From contig NZ_FPEI01000004.1 in NCBI RefSeq assembly GCF_900117415.1, positions 868,001 to 932,000 on the forward strand: a DNA stretch of 64,000 nt, given 5' to 3'. Both the position numbers and the translations under genes were made by a program. Below the pieces are notes generated by a model. That model searched no databases, had not been told where the DNA came from, and saw only the letters and a list, made by a program, of their open reading frames with translations. The first letter of the stretch is position 1, and every line of letters starts with the position of its first letter. This DNA is from Hyphomicrobium sp. CS1BSMeth3 (lineage in GTDB: Bacteria > Pseudomonadota > Alphaproteobacteria > Rhizobiales > Hyphomicrobiaceae). Positions 9,685 through 18,732 of this stretch are shown in pieces.

Positions 9685-10302
9685 ATGGACGCTGCGACCT
9701 ACAGGATTGCGCCCGGCTATTCGTCCAAGGATTGGAAGCGGCTCCGGCTGGATGAAGAGAAGCCGGACTCGGCTGATTGGCAGCGCGCAGTGGAGATGTT
9801 CAGGAATCGCATCAACGGGAGATTTTTCGCACCTGTCGATACGCTGGTTGGCCTTCAAGAGGGCTGCAACCAAACATTTGGCTTCGCCATACTTGCCCTC
9901 GATTGTTTGGTGATCGAAACGATCCAGGGCTTCCGCCGCGGTATCGTGAATCATAGCGGGAGGAGCAAGGAACTCTTCGTTGAGTTTCTCACAGGATGGT
10001 CGCTTTTCAAGGTGGCCTTGCCGAGGGGCGCCGACGCCCTCGCGCTCGCCAAGCTCGTCTATACGGATTGCCGATGCGCCCTGCTCCACAGTGGCGCCAC
10101 CGGCGGCGGACTGCTCGTCGGCATATCCGGCAATGCGTTCGCCTTCGGGCGTGCCGGCAGCCTTAGGATCAATCGCACTGCTCTGCACAACGGCCTCAAA
10201 GAGGAATTTGAAGTCTATCTTGCTGGGCTGTTGGATGTGAACGCCGTCGTTGCTCGGCAAAATTTCAAGAAGAAGATGAATGCGCTCTGCGGCGTGGACT
10301 GA
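9685..10302 (+). CDS. HEPN-like protein with R-X4-H motif (candidate RNase)
   Basis: The protein has 205 residues and is not a named family. Arg130-C-A-L-L-His135 within Y-T-D-C-R-C-A-L-L-H-S-G forms an R-X4-H motif of the HEPN superfamily, and the local context V/C-R-C-x-L-L-H is common in HEPN proteins of defence islands. The flanking segments are helical, including one around W-x-x-A-V-E-M-F-x-x-R-I at 32-43. The frame is open further upstream, but the ATG at 9685 has a strong AAGGGGGAG ribosome-binding site, which sets the start. It sits between TcmP and the large nuclease-NTPase gene on the same strand, with gaps of 142 and 118 bp. HEPN proteins often act as toxin or antiviral ribonucleases, and that role here is inferred. 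Confidence 0.7.
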   Translation: MDAATYRIAPGYSSKDWKRLRLDEEKPDSADWQRAVEMFRNRINGRFFAPVDTLVGLQEGCNQTFGFAILALDCLVIETIQGFRRGIVNHSGRSKELFVEFLTGWSLFKVALPRGADALALAKLVYTDCRCALLHSGATGGGLLVGISGNAFAFGRAGSLRINRTALHNGLKEEFEVYLAGLLDVNAVVARQNFKKKMNALCGVD

Positions 10303-10420
10303 CACGGCAATAGGCTTGGTCTCGTGCAAGAGCCTGCCAGCCCAGACGCACAGATCTGTCCTGGCGGGTTGAGACGCCCGACTGGGTAAAAGCGAGCTCA
10401 AAACGAGCGGGTTCAAGAGC

Positions 10421-13400
10421 GTGGCAAGACAGGCCAAACGAGCAGCGGGCGGATCGGGTGGCGAGGCAGTCGCCGGATACGAGTATCAGATCGATGTGTC
10501 GGTCTGGCTTACCTTGGATCTATTGCTTGAGGCGAAGCTGGCCGATGAAGTGGTCCTCGAGCCAGCGAGCGAAGAGGATCTTGAGGCTGAGCTCCGAGAA
10601 TACGAGCCGGGCTCAATCACCGGCCAGGTAACGATGGGTGACTACCAGCTCGTCGTTCAAGCCAAGCTTCGGAGAGGCGACGCTTGGACAGTCAACGGCC
10701 TCAAAAACCTGCTGGTCCATGGTGGCGAGAGCCGTCAATCGGCAGCCAAACGTTTAGCGAATCCAACGACCAAATATTTACTCGTGACCAGCGCCGCACT
10801 GAACGGCTTGACGCGCGATCTCGGCGTGCACAGCGCAGGTGTCTGGCCGAAGGCGCCTCTGCCGAAAAGCATCGCACCGCTGATATCTTGTGATGCCACG
10901 GGACGGGTTGCAGTCATCGGCAGCCAGGATGAGGCTCGCCTCAAATCAGAAATCAAGCGTTTGCTCACGGAGAGCTTCCGCGTTCCCAATGCCCGATGGC
11001 AGGCCTGTTGGACGAAGCTGCGCGAGGAAGCGCGCGTGCGGATCTTGGGTGGAGGGGGAGGACGCTGGCTGCGTTCCGAATTGGAGCATCTGATCACGGT
11101 GCACGATGGCTACTTAGCAAGCTCACCAGAGCTTGCCCGCTACGTTCATCCCACCAACTGGCACGAGCTGCGCTCAAGGATCGCCGAACGCCATGCGGCA
11201 CTAATCATCGGGCAATCCGGCACCGGCAAAACCCTAGCGACCAAGAAGCTCTTCGAGGAGCTGCGCAAAGAGATCCCTGGGCTAGCCCATGTCCAGATCA
11301 CCCATGGCCCCCATCAGCTGCGGAACGATCAAACACCGCCGCCGGTACTTTATGACATCGAGGATCCTTGGGGCCGCTTCGATTTCGATCCCAACAGCCG
11401 GCCGTGGAACGACCAAGTCGCCGGTCTCCTGGCCGGTGCTCGCGCTGACCGCATGATCATCGCTACCTCCCGACTCGATGTCGCCAACAGTGCGGATATC
11501 CTGAAGGACGTGAAGCCGTGGATCGTCGCGCTCGAGGCGGAGCACTACGGAAAGCGCGAGCGCAGCCGGCTCTACCAAGCACGCATTGCCGATCTCCCAC
11601 GCGCGCTGCAACTCCTGGCAAAGCAAAGCGAAAAGCGGGTTCTCGACGAGCTGGCAACACCGCTCGAAATTCAAAAATTCTTTGACGCGCTGACCACTCT
11701 CGATCGCACGGAACTCAACAATCCGCCCGGCTTCATCAGGACGGCCATAGCGCGCGCCCACGAAACGTCCATCGAGCGGACTGTCATCGACCAAATCGAG
11801 CAGCGCAACGACGTGCGCGCGGCAGCCGTCATATGGGGGATGTTGAAGGCTAGCGACAAGCTTTCTCTGGGGGTATTGCGCACGCTCGAAGAGGGTCTGA
11901 TTGATCGCGACCCTGAAATGAGCAACGGAGTTCGCCGGCTCGTTTCTTTCTTTGTTGCGGCACGCAATCTGCGACAGTCGGCTGAGGTCATCACCTACTA
12001 CCACCCTCGGGTGGAGGCAGGAATCGAGCGGACTCTGGAAAAGCATGACGCCCCCACGCGCCGAACGCTGCGCCACTTGATCGACGTCCTGATGTCGCCG
12101 GACGGTCCCGACGAGGCGTGGGGCGTCTCGGCTGCGGCGCGCCTGGTCGCTGCTGCCGATCAAAGTGCAGATCTCAAACCCAAGCCGTCCCCGAAAGCGC
12201 AGGCCAAGATTGATAATTGGCTTGCCAACGCGCTGCAAACGGCAGGCAGGGAATTGGAAGCGTATTTGGCACTGGCGGCAGCCGCGGGATCCGCCGATTG
12301 CAACGTGTCTGAAATCGCGCGGTATATTCTGCATCGGCCGGACAAATCCTTCCCGGCTTTCTTAACCTGGGGAAAGCCAGAGCACGGAGATGACTGGTAC
12401 GCCCGCATCAAGGCGGACCCGGCCACCAAGCCGTTACTCGAGTCCTTCATTCGCGAGGTATTGCCAAGCGATCGCCACAACTACGGCAAGGCATTTGCAC
12501 AGGACGTGGAGCGGCTCGCTCCGAATCTATCCGCAGCATTCCTCGCTGCTGCCGCAGAGGCTGCGCACTACGGAGTTTCCAACGCCACGGAAGCAATTCT
12601 GCACGGCGCCTTGAAGGACTTGGATGGCTTTGAAGCGGTGGTTGACGTGGCAGTTGATGTGCTCGATCCCGCTCACGGCGATGGGCAGCGGGGCAGCGAA
12701 ACATGGCTCGCGATCGTCAATGAAGAGTATAGCGATGACTACGCAGAGCATCTCGCCGACGATAGTGGATACACCGCCCGCGAGTACCTTAAGGCGTATG
12801 CGGGCGCGATCCGACGCCGCCGCGGCTGGCAAGCACTCGCTCAGCATCGCCATATAGCCCGACTGCGCTGGTATTGGTTCCGGGCTTTGAGAAATGGCGA
12901 GAAGCCGAAGCCTCTCCCTGAGGAGATCGCGGGGGCTTTTGCCTCTGGATATGGCACAAACGATGAAGATGACCTCTGGCCGCTACTGGAGAAACATTGG
13001 GACCCCCAGTTCCGGAGCCCGCTGAAGGATAGAACAATCGCGGGGCATGCATCTAAGGACATTCGACTCGCCGCGCTAAGCTGCCTTGTCGCATGCGCGA
13101 CCGACGATATCGCAGACATTGTCGATCGCTTCGTTCGTGACGATAGTCGGTCTCGTCTTGTTCAATTGGCACTTGATCTCGCGAGCCTGCTCAAACGAAG
13201 TCAAGGCATGGAGGCACATGGCGCTGTTGCGGCGGTCAAAGTGGCGATGACGACACTGCCGAGCCCGTATAGCGACATCAGTGGAGCCGCCCTCACGCTC
13301 GAAGCGAACGGAGTTCCAAGCCTTGGATCTGAAGGGCGGCAACTCTTGGCATCGATCGCTCCTGTTGACGAAGAGCTGCGATGTTTCCGAGTGCTATTGG

Positions 13401-14383
13401 ACAAGCATCTTGAGCTGCCAATTGAGGACGACGTCCGCTGGATCCTGGAGCATTCTGATGACAGGGATGCCGCGGTGACCGCCATCGAAGCAGCCATCCG
13501 GCACGAGATGGGCCCCGAGATCCAAGCGGCCCTGACGCATCGCTTTGCCCACGTTAGCGCTCGGGCCCTCGAAGCCGTTGCGACCTCACTGTCCGCTCCA
13601 TTGCCAGCCCACATCCTGTCCTTGGTCAACATAAAGGGCAGCCCAATGCGCAAGGTTCTGGTCGCATTGCTCGATCGCATGCCACACGTCGACCATCTGC
13701 CGACGCTCGTCGAAATGGCGAAGGACACTTGGTCGAGACATGCCAGCTATGAGCACGAAAACCAGCACTATCCCATCGCACAAGCTGCAGTAAATGCTCT
13801 CGCAAAAATCGGACCTTTGCCCGCTCCAGTTGCTCAGGCGCTTCTTCATGTCGCAACAGAAAGTGACGATCCAAGATTGAGGGCCGGTCTTCTTACGGAG
13901 CTTGTGCGCTTCGGTGGCAGGGACATGCAAGATCGTATTCTCGATCTCGCTCTCTTACCAGGGCGCTTGGCAATAAGGCGTGCAGCCGCAAACGCACTGG
14001 TTGTCGTAAGTGATGCTCTACCCCACGAATTGGTGGCCCGGATTATCCCTGATTTGCTGATCTCCCGGACAGAATCTGTTGCATCCATGCTGGCCGTTTT
14101 GCTGTCCCTGCGTGGCGATATGATGAGTGTCGATGCGGCAGCTCAGAGGCTGTCGACGAGCGCCGAACGGCGCGTATTTCTGGTGCTCATGATCTGGAAG
14201 CTCAATGGCCGTGATCCATCGGCGGCTGGCCGTGTCGCGAAGTTTCTGCCGCGCGGACACATTGCGGCCGCATGGGCGCTCGGTGCTCACACCGGCATTG
14301 TCGCCAACGACGCACTCGATGACTTAGGTAGTCCGGCTGCAGTGGCCCAGGTGCTACCGCATTTGAAGCCCGCCAAGCCGTAG
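10421..14383 (+). CDS. Large nuclease-like / P-loop NTPase / helical-repeat protein (STAND-like)
   Basis: The protein has 1320 residues. The N-terminal domain (about 10-130) contains G-G-E-A-V-A-G-Y-E-Y-Q and Y-Q-L-V-V-Q-A-K (residues 75-82), the pattern of Cap4/DUF4297-type PD-(D/E)XK nucleases in which the last strand reads QxK. Walker A is G-Q-S-G-T-G-K-T at 264-271, Walker B is V-L-Y-D-I-E-D at 309-315, and a sensor-like M-I-I-A-T-S-R follows at 345-351, as in STAND NTPases. From about residue 600 the protein is a long array of alpha-helical pairs rich in Ala and Leu, resembling HEAT repeats, as STAND sensors have. The start is a GTG. Nuclease + STAND + repeat sensor is the layout of several antiviral proteins, so this one probably senses a foreign factor and cuts nucleic acid. 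The function is inferred. Confidence 0.85.
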   Translation: MARQAKRAAGGSGGEAVAGYEYQIDVSVWLTLDLLLEAKLADEVVLEPASEEDLEAELREYEPGSITGQVTMGDYQLVVQAKLRRGDAWTVNGLKNLLVHGGESRQSAAKRLANPTTKYLLVTSAALNGLTRDLGVHSAGVWPKAPLPKSIAPLISCDATGRVAVIGSQDEARLKSEIKRLLTESFRVPNARWQACWTKLREEARVRILGGGGGRWLRSELEHLITVHDGYLASSPELARYVHPTNWHELRSRIAERHAALIIGQSGTGKTLATKKLFEELRKEIPGLAHVQITHGPHQLRNDQTPPPVLYDIEDPWGRFDFDPNSRPWNDQVAGLLAGARADRMIIATSRLDVANSADILKDVKPWIVALEAEHYGKRERSRLYQARIADLPRALQLLAKQSEKRVLDELATPLEIQKFFDALTTLDRTELNNPPGFIRTAIARAHETSIERTVIDQIEQRNDVRAAAVIWGMLKASDKLSLGVLRTLEEGLIDRDPEMSNGVRRLVSFFVAARNLRQSAEVITYYHPRVEAGIERTLEKHDAPTRRTLRHLIDVLMSPDGPDEAWGVSAAARLVAAADQSADLKPKPSPKAQAKIDNWLANALQTAGRELEAYLALAAAAGSADCNVSEIARYILHRPDKSFPAFLTWGKPEHGDDWYARIKADPATKPLLESFIREVLPSDRHNYGKAFAQDVERLAPNLSAAFLAAAAEAAHYGVSNATEAILHGALKDLDGFEAVVDVAVDVLDPAHGDGQRGSETWLAIVNEEYSDDYAEHLADDSGYTAREYLKAYAGAIRRRRGWQALAQHRHIARLRWYWFRALRNGEKPKPLPEEIAGAFASGYGTNDEDDLWPLLEKHWDPQFRSPLKDRTIAGHASKDIRLAALSCLVACATDDIADIVDRFVRDDSRSRLVQLALDLASLLKRSQGMEAHGAVAAVKVAMTTLPSPYSDISGAALTLEANGVPSLGSEGRQLLASIAPVDEELRCFRVLLDKHLELPIEDDVRWILEHSDDRDAAVTAIEAAIRHEMGPEIQAALTHRFAHVSARALEAVATSLSAPLPAHILSLVNIKGSPMRKVLVALLDRMPHVDHLPTLVEMAKDTWSRHASYEHENQHYPIAQAAVNALAKIGPLPAPVAQALLHVATESDDPRLRAGLLTELVRFGGRDMQDRILDLALLPGRLAIRRAAANALVVVSDALPHELVARIIPDLLISRTESVASMLAVLLSLRGDMMSVDAAAQRLSTSAERRVFLVLMIWKLNGRDPSAAGRVAKFLPRGHIAAAWALGAHTGIVANDALDDLGSPAAVAQVLPHLKPAKP

Positions 14384-14661
14384 CCGTCCTATCCGGAATG
14401 TGCTGACTGGCTCACGCTTTCGTGCTGGGTCGCCGATAAGTCCAGCGCATTCCTGCATCGTGGCTCATCCAATATCTCTTGGCTGACACTCCCAATGCGC
14501 TTCGCAGTGAGGACTGCGACGCGACTTCGATCCGGTGTCTTACCAAAATCCCACTTGCAGACCTTGGACACTCCACGATCTACGGCGCAGCGAGCACCGC
14601 CAGCCAAGTCCGCTATGTTACGCATTGTGTCAGTGATCAGAGATCGATTTCTCGCGTCACT
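14384..14661. other. Intergenic stretch between convergent genes
   Basis: These 278 bp separate the ends of the STAND-like gene and the SEC-C gene. No convincing terminator, repeat or small gene is visible. Confidence 0.4.
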
Positions 14662-16800
14662 TCAGGCCATGCAGCATCGCTTATATTTTCTTCCGCTACC
14701 GCAGGGGCAGGGATCGTTGCGACCTGGCTTGTGCCGAGCCAGTGGGCGAAGCCTGATGTCCTTCTTTCCCTGTGGCAGATGCCGGACGACCGCGTCCATG
14801 TGCGGGTCGGAGCTCCAAGGGAAGTCGAGCTGCAGGCCGAAGCGCGTCGTTCCGGTGTCGGGCCGGAGCACCAGCCCGAACCACGTTCGAGCCTTGCTGG
14901 AGTACTTGCGCGCCTCGCAGTGTCGGCGCAACGCCTCCGCGGCCTCCGGGTCAGGCGCCGGATTGCAGTGGATGGTGATGCCGCTCGACGCCGTACCGAA
15001 TCCCAGCGTGATGTCGTGGTTTCTTCCATCGCGTGCGGCAGCGTTTAAGGCGAGACGGATGCCCCTGTTGAGGTCGTCGGCAGATCGCTCGTTCATCTGA
15101 ACCAATAGCAGCCCGAGGCCGATCGTCGACGGGTCGGCCCGGGCCTCGATCTCGGCAACAATCTTGCCAACCGGAGTGTTGACCAACCGGGTCAGGATGC
15201 CGACCGGTGTTCGGCGCCCCGGCAGCCCCTCACGGCGTACCGCCATGGCGATGTCGAGATCGGCGGCGATGTTGTCCTCGAGTGACATGCTGTCATACTC
15301 GTCGTCGACCCAAAGATTGCGCTTCAGGTGGTACGACAGCATCATGTGCTCATGCATCGCCGTGATCTTCGAGCTGAACCGGGCTCTAAGGTCGATATAG
15401 CTCAGCATGTGGAGCGGCGCGGCCAGCATCTCGGTCATCGCGTCGAGAGCGAAGACGTCAATGACGAGTGCTGCACTGATGACGTTCGTGGGATGCTCCC
15501 TGAGCAACTCCTGCGCCTGCGCTGCGAGCGCCGGATAGTGGTCCGAGACGAGGCAGACGGGATAAATGATCCTCGGTGAATGCTCGATGGCAATAGGATT
15601 GCCGTCAGCGTCCGTCAGCAGCGGCGAGCCCGCCGCAATTTCTGATGCGCACAGCAGGGCCTGGTCGTACGCTTCCTGAACCGCCTTGCCGAAATCCTGC
15701 TTGATCCGCTGATCATTACCTTTGCGCGCCTCGAGGGTGAGCTTCTTGGACTTTGCCTGCAGCACGACGGCGCGGTCGCCGAACAGCACTAGGCAGTCGA
15801 TCTCGCCGAGCTTGTCGCCGCCCTTCCTCTTCCACACATCGACATTGACGTGTGCGTGCTCACCGAAGATCACCTTCAACCGCTCGAAGGCTAGCTGCTC
15901 GGTAAAGTGTCCTCTATGCTTAAAGGCGGTCGGGGCGTACTTCTTGTCGGCGCCCATCCAGTAGAACGGTGCGTCGTAGAGTGCCTCGAACAATGAATAC
16001 TGGTGGAACAGAACATACTGCTGCGGCGCAGGACACAGCAGTGGCGTACCGTTCACGGCATTGTAGTCATTGAGCGTGGTGAAGCTTGCGTTGAGGTTGC
16101 CTGGCGGCAGACAGAACGCCGCAAGAACACGATCGACAACCGATGGGTCGAGCGCGCAGAGTGCGGCAAGCTCGTCCGGTGTGATCGTGAAACCGGGCAA
16201 CATCGTCCACTGCTCCGGCGCCGATGTCCGGAGCGATTTGAATGTGGCAAGAGCCTTCTGATCCTGAAGCCGTGCGACGGCTGCCACGACGTCGCATGCG
16301 TCGGCGATGCGGAAGCCCTTGTTCGCCAACAGCCAGTCGTCGTCCCTGGCATACTTGCAGCGAGCGAACTCGCGATACTGAAAGCCGTATGCGGACTCTC
16401 CGCCATAGAAGATCGGTTCGCGCAGTGCATTTCCCGATTTCTCCGGATTGACGATCAGTGTGCCATCCGACACATCGAACATGTCGGCGAACATTGCTGA
16501 CGACAGGTTCTCGTGCAGCTTCGCCAGCAGCCGATCACTCTCGGATATCAGGCGGTCGATCTCGGCGATGCCAGGGTGCGCATAGTCAACCGGTTGGCGC
16601 ACCATCAGACCGAGCAGCGTCATTATCTCTGTTCTGATAAGCCGCGACCGGGAGAACATGTGCTCCATGTCGGCCGTCTTGATCTCACGGCCGTAGCGCA
16701 CGAAGTTGTCGCGCAAGCAAAGACCCGCTAGCGCGTGAACGTAGCCCGGAGACGCGCAGAGGGCTGCAAGCTCCTGAAAGATGGCTGGCTCAGAGGTCAC
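14662..16800 (-). CDS. Nuclease-like protein with C-terminal SEC-C zinc motif
   Basis: The protein has about 712 residues from the preferred GTG at 16800. The frame is open for 177 more codons, but that stretch is Arg/Ser/Pro-rich, overlaps a repeat-rich region and does not look coding. No strong ribosome-binding site marks either start. The middle contains G-G-D-K-L-G-E-I-D-C-L-V-L then V-V-L-Q-A-K-S-K-K, a NERD/PD-(D/E)XK-type ID...QAK core. The last 20 residues, P-G-R-N-D-P-C-P-C-G-S-G-R-K-Y-K-R-C-C, are a textbook SEC-C motif, a zinc site known from SecA and many unrelated proteins. The N-terminal 350 residues are not recognised. It shares the ID...QAK motif with the partial gene at the left edge. 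It converges on the STAND-like gene. Confidence 0.82.
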   Translation of the reverse strand: MTSEPAIFQELAALCASPGYVHALAGLCLRDNFVRYGREIKTADMEHMFSRSRLIRTEIMTLLGLMVRQPVDYAHPGIAEIDRLISESDRLLAKLHENLSSAMFADMFDVSDGTLIVNPEKSGNALREPIFYGGESAYGFQYREFARCKYARDDDWLLANKGFRIADACDVVAAVARLQDQKALATFKSLRTSAPEQWTMLPGFTITPDELAALCALDPSVVDRVLAAFCLPPGNLNASFTTLNDYNAVNGTPLLCPAPQQYVLFHQYSLFEALYDAPFYWMGADKKYAPTAFKHRGHFTEQLAFERLKVIFGEHAHVNVDVWKRKGGDKLGEIDCLVLFGDRAVVLQAKSKKLTLEARKGNDQRIKQDFGKAVQEAYDQALLCASEIAAGSPLLTDADGNPIAIEHSPRIIYPVCLVSDHYPALAAQAQELLREHPTNVISAALVIDVFALDAMTEMLAAPLHMLSYIDLRARFSSKITAMHEHMMLSYHLKRNLWVDDEYDSMSLEDNIAADLDIAMAVRREGLPGRRTPVGILTRLVNTPVGKIVAEIEARADPSTIGLGLLLVQMNERSADDLNRGIRLALNAAARDGRNHDITLGFGTASSGITIHCNPAPDPEAAEALRRHCEARKYSSKARTWFGLVLRPDTGTTRFGLQLDFPWSSDPHMDAVVRHLPQGKKDIRLRPLARHKPGRNDPCPCGSGRKYKRCCMA

Positions 16801-17644
16801 GGCGGTTCTCGAGTGTCTCGAGTTGGGCAATTCGCATTCGACCCTCGATGCGACTAATGGCCTACTAGCCGCCGCACTACATCGATTCGCGAGTGAGATT
16901 GAGAACAGACCTCTCTGCACCCGCTCGGAGCTCCGGTTGCACCCCGGGAAGTCTGCTTGCTGCAAGTATGCAGACGACGTCTGCGCCTCCTGTCGCGCAT
17001 CTTGAGCACCAAGCCTCCATGTCCGGAATAAATCTGCGAAGCGACGTTGTATGCCGCGAGGAACCGAGCGTCGCTGAGGTCTGTTACGGGTCAAACTGAG
17101 AAAGACTTTTCTGAGCATATTGCGTCCGAGATACCTCAGAGAGCCGACGTCTTGGTGAGATGACGTGCATTGTTTGGGGCCCATCCCCGGCCGTCCCGGC
17201 CGGGGACCGCGCCCTATCGCGCGGCCGGCATTGGCCGCGCGACCGAGCCCCGCTTGGCCGGAGGCCGCGGGTCTCGGCACATTCGTGTGACGGTCGCTTG
17301 TCCGAAGACCTACGATCACTCCGCGCGTCACGCCCCGAGCACGCGACGAACCATGACGTTACGAGTGCCGGCATACGCACTGCGGTGACACCGCCTATCC
17401 AGTTCCTCTTTTCGGTCTCAGCACCGGTGTGCAGCAGTCGTCAAGGATGGCTCATTGCCGCCGAAGACCTATCGCTGCTCTTGACTCTAGCCGGTCACTA
17501 CGAGCTGACGCATGACGACTTGACACGAGCACAGGCAGGTGCGATCTCTCCAGCCCATGAGCAAGCCGTCGACCATCATCCGACGCCGTCGCCGCACCGG
17601 CCGAAGGGCGCGAGCGCGATGACGCTATATGCGTTGAACCGCGA
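16801..17644. other. Long gap with a GC-rich repeat module and no clear gene
   Basis: This 844-bp region upstream of the SEC-C gene contains the palindromic GC module described at 17190-17305. Reading frames of up to 165 codons exist here but have the Arg/Pro/Ser-rich composition expected of GC-rich non-coding DNA. One of them ends inside the terminator at 17645-17670, so a degraded gene cannot be excluded. Confidence 0.45.
17190..17305. repeat. GC-rich palindromic intergenic module, copy 1
   Basis: The block is a run of short palindromes and contains GCGCGACCGAGCCCCGC, then GGCCGCGGGTCTCGG, then CACATTCGTGTGACG. The first two segments recur at 33361-33402 and the last recurs at 33177-33190. 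A related block is at 43681-43817. The copies lie only between genes and could fold into stable hairpins. Confidence 0.7.
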
Positions 17645-17670
17645 GCCGCGCCTCTGAGCGCGGCTTTTTT
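17645..17670 (+). terminator. Rho-independent terminator
   Basis: GCCGCGC and GCGCGGC form a perfect 7-bp stem around a 6-base loop, directly followed by six T residues. It insulates the cupin gene from upstream transcription. Confidence 0.8.
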
Positions 17671-17707
17671 ATTTCCGAGATCAGATATCCAGACCGAGGA
17701 GGCGACC

Positions 17708-18022
17708 ATGCTCGAGAAGCATGAGCTCAAGACCCTTTCCGATGCTGTGAGCGACGCCTGGAAGAACGTCAATTTCGCAAAGGTGAACGGGCTCGATGTG
17801 CGCCTTCGGATCGTGACGGATCGCGCTGCAAACTTCCACACACACGAGGACAGTGACGAGCTTTTCTGCTGCCTCGAAGGCGTTGCCAATTTGGATACGG
17901 CTGATGGTGATACGACGACTCTGAAGCCCCAAGAGCTGGCCATCGTCCCCCGCAATACGTCGCACCGCCTCAGGGTCGAGGGCAGAGCCGTCCTGCTCGT
18001 CATCGATGCGATCGAGGGGTGA
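17708..18022 (+). CDS. Small cupin-domain protein
   Basis: The protein has 104 residues and is a single-domain cupin. F-H-T-H-E-D-S-D-E-L-F supplies the first cupin motif (H-x-H-x3-4-E), and P-R-N-T-S-H-R-L-R supplies the second (P-x-x-x-x-H). A metal site of two or three His and one Glu is therefore likely. A perfect AGGAGG ribosome-binding site lies 6 bases before the ATG. The LysE-type exporter follows after only 3 bases, so the two are almost certainly one transcript. Small cupins next to exporters may bind or isomerise the exported compound, but the ligand is unknown. Confidence 0.88.
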   Translation: MLEKHELKTLSDAVSDAWKNVNFAKVNGLDVRLRIVTDRAANFHTHEDSDELFCCLEGVANLDTADGDTTTLKPQELAIVPRNTSHRLRVEGRAVLLVIDAIEG

Positions 18023-18025
18023 GCC

Positions 18026-18649
18026 ATGGCGGACATCCAGACCTTTCTCGTCTTCCTGGCAGCGGCATTGCTTGTGGCGGTCACTCCGGGGCCTGGAATT
18101 TTCTACGTTGCCGCGCGAACGCTTGCCGGCGGCGGGACCGAAGGGCTTGCGTCGAGCATCGGCCTCGGTCTCGGCGGTCTTGTGCACGTTTTCGCCGGTG
18201 CGGTCGGTATCTCCGCGCTGGTCATGGCGAGCGCCGAGGCGTTCACAATGCTGAAGCTCGCCGGAGCCCTTTATCTCATCTGGCTCGGGTTGAAGATGTG
18301 GCGAGAGGCTCGCATCGTCACGCCAACCGAGGTAAGGACGACCGGCGCGCGTCGGGCATTTCGCGACGGGATCATCGTCGAAGCCCTGAACCCGAAGACA
18401 GCGGCCTTCTTTCTCGCATTCATCCCGCAGTTCATCGACCCGACGCAGCCCGTTGCTCATCAGTTCGTTGCTCTTGGCCTTATCTCGGTTTTCCTGAACA
18501 CCACCGCTGATCTCGTTGTCACCTACTGGGCAGCGATCGCTCACAGCGCTGCGGAGAGCCGACCCGCGCTCGTCATGCGAGCACGGCAAATCTCCGGCGC
18601 CGTAATGTGCGCGTTGGGCGCCTCTTTGCTCTTCGCGCGACGCTCCTGA
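18026..18649 (+). CDS. LysE/RhtB-family amino-acid exporter
   Basis: The protein has 207 residues. It is a membrane protein with about six hydrophobic segments. The N-terminal V-T-P-G-P-G-I-F-Y-V motif is diagnostic of the LysE/RhtB family, and F-R-D-G-I-I-V-E-A-L-N-P-K-T-A-A-F-F is the second conserved family block. The family exports amino acids or derivatives from the inner membrane. It is coupled to the cupin gene 3 bases upstream. A second, more distant member is at 32257-32889. The substrate cannot be inferred. Confidence 0.92.
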   Translation: MADIQTFLVFLAAALLVAVTPGPGIFYVAARTLAGGGTEGLASSIGLGLGGLVHVFAGAVGISALVMASAEAFTMLKLAGALYLIWLGLKMWREARIVTPTEVRTTGARRAFRDGIIVEALNPKTAAFFLAFIPQFIDPTQPVAHQFVALGLISVFLNTTADLVVTYWAAIAHSAAESRPALVMRARQISGAVMCALGASLLFARRS

Positions 18650-18732
18650 CGCCACATGCGTCGCCGCCCTCGCCCCGCAACTCTTGCGCGCGGGCCGTCC
18701 CCGCCAACCCGAACCTACGAAAGAAGCAACTC

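Noticed and set aside
16801-17331. N-terminal extension of the SEC-C protein frame (177 codons)
   Set aside because: The stretch is Arg/Ser/Pro-rich, overlaps a GC-repeat module and shows no family blocks, so it was treated as non-coding.
17160-17657. 165-codon frame upstream of the cupin gene
   Set aside because: It begins inside the palindromic repeat and ends in a terminator stem. The composition is that of random GC-rich frames.
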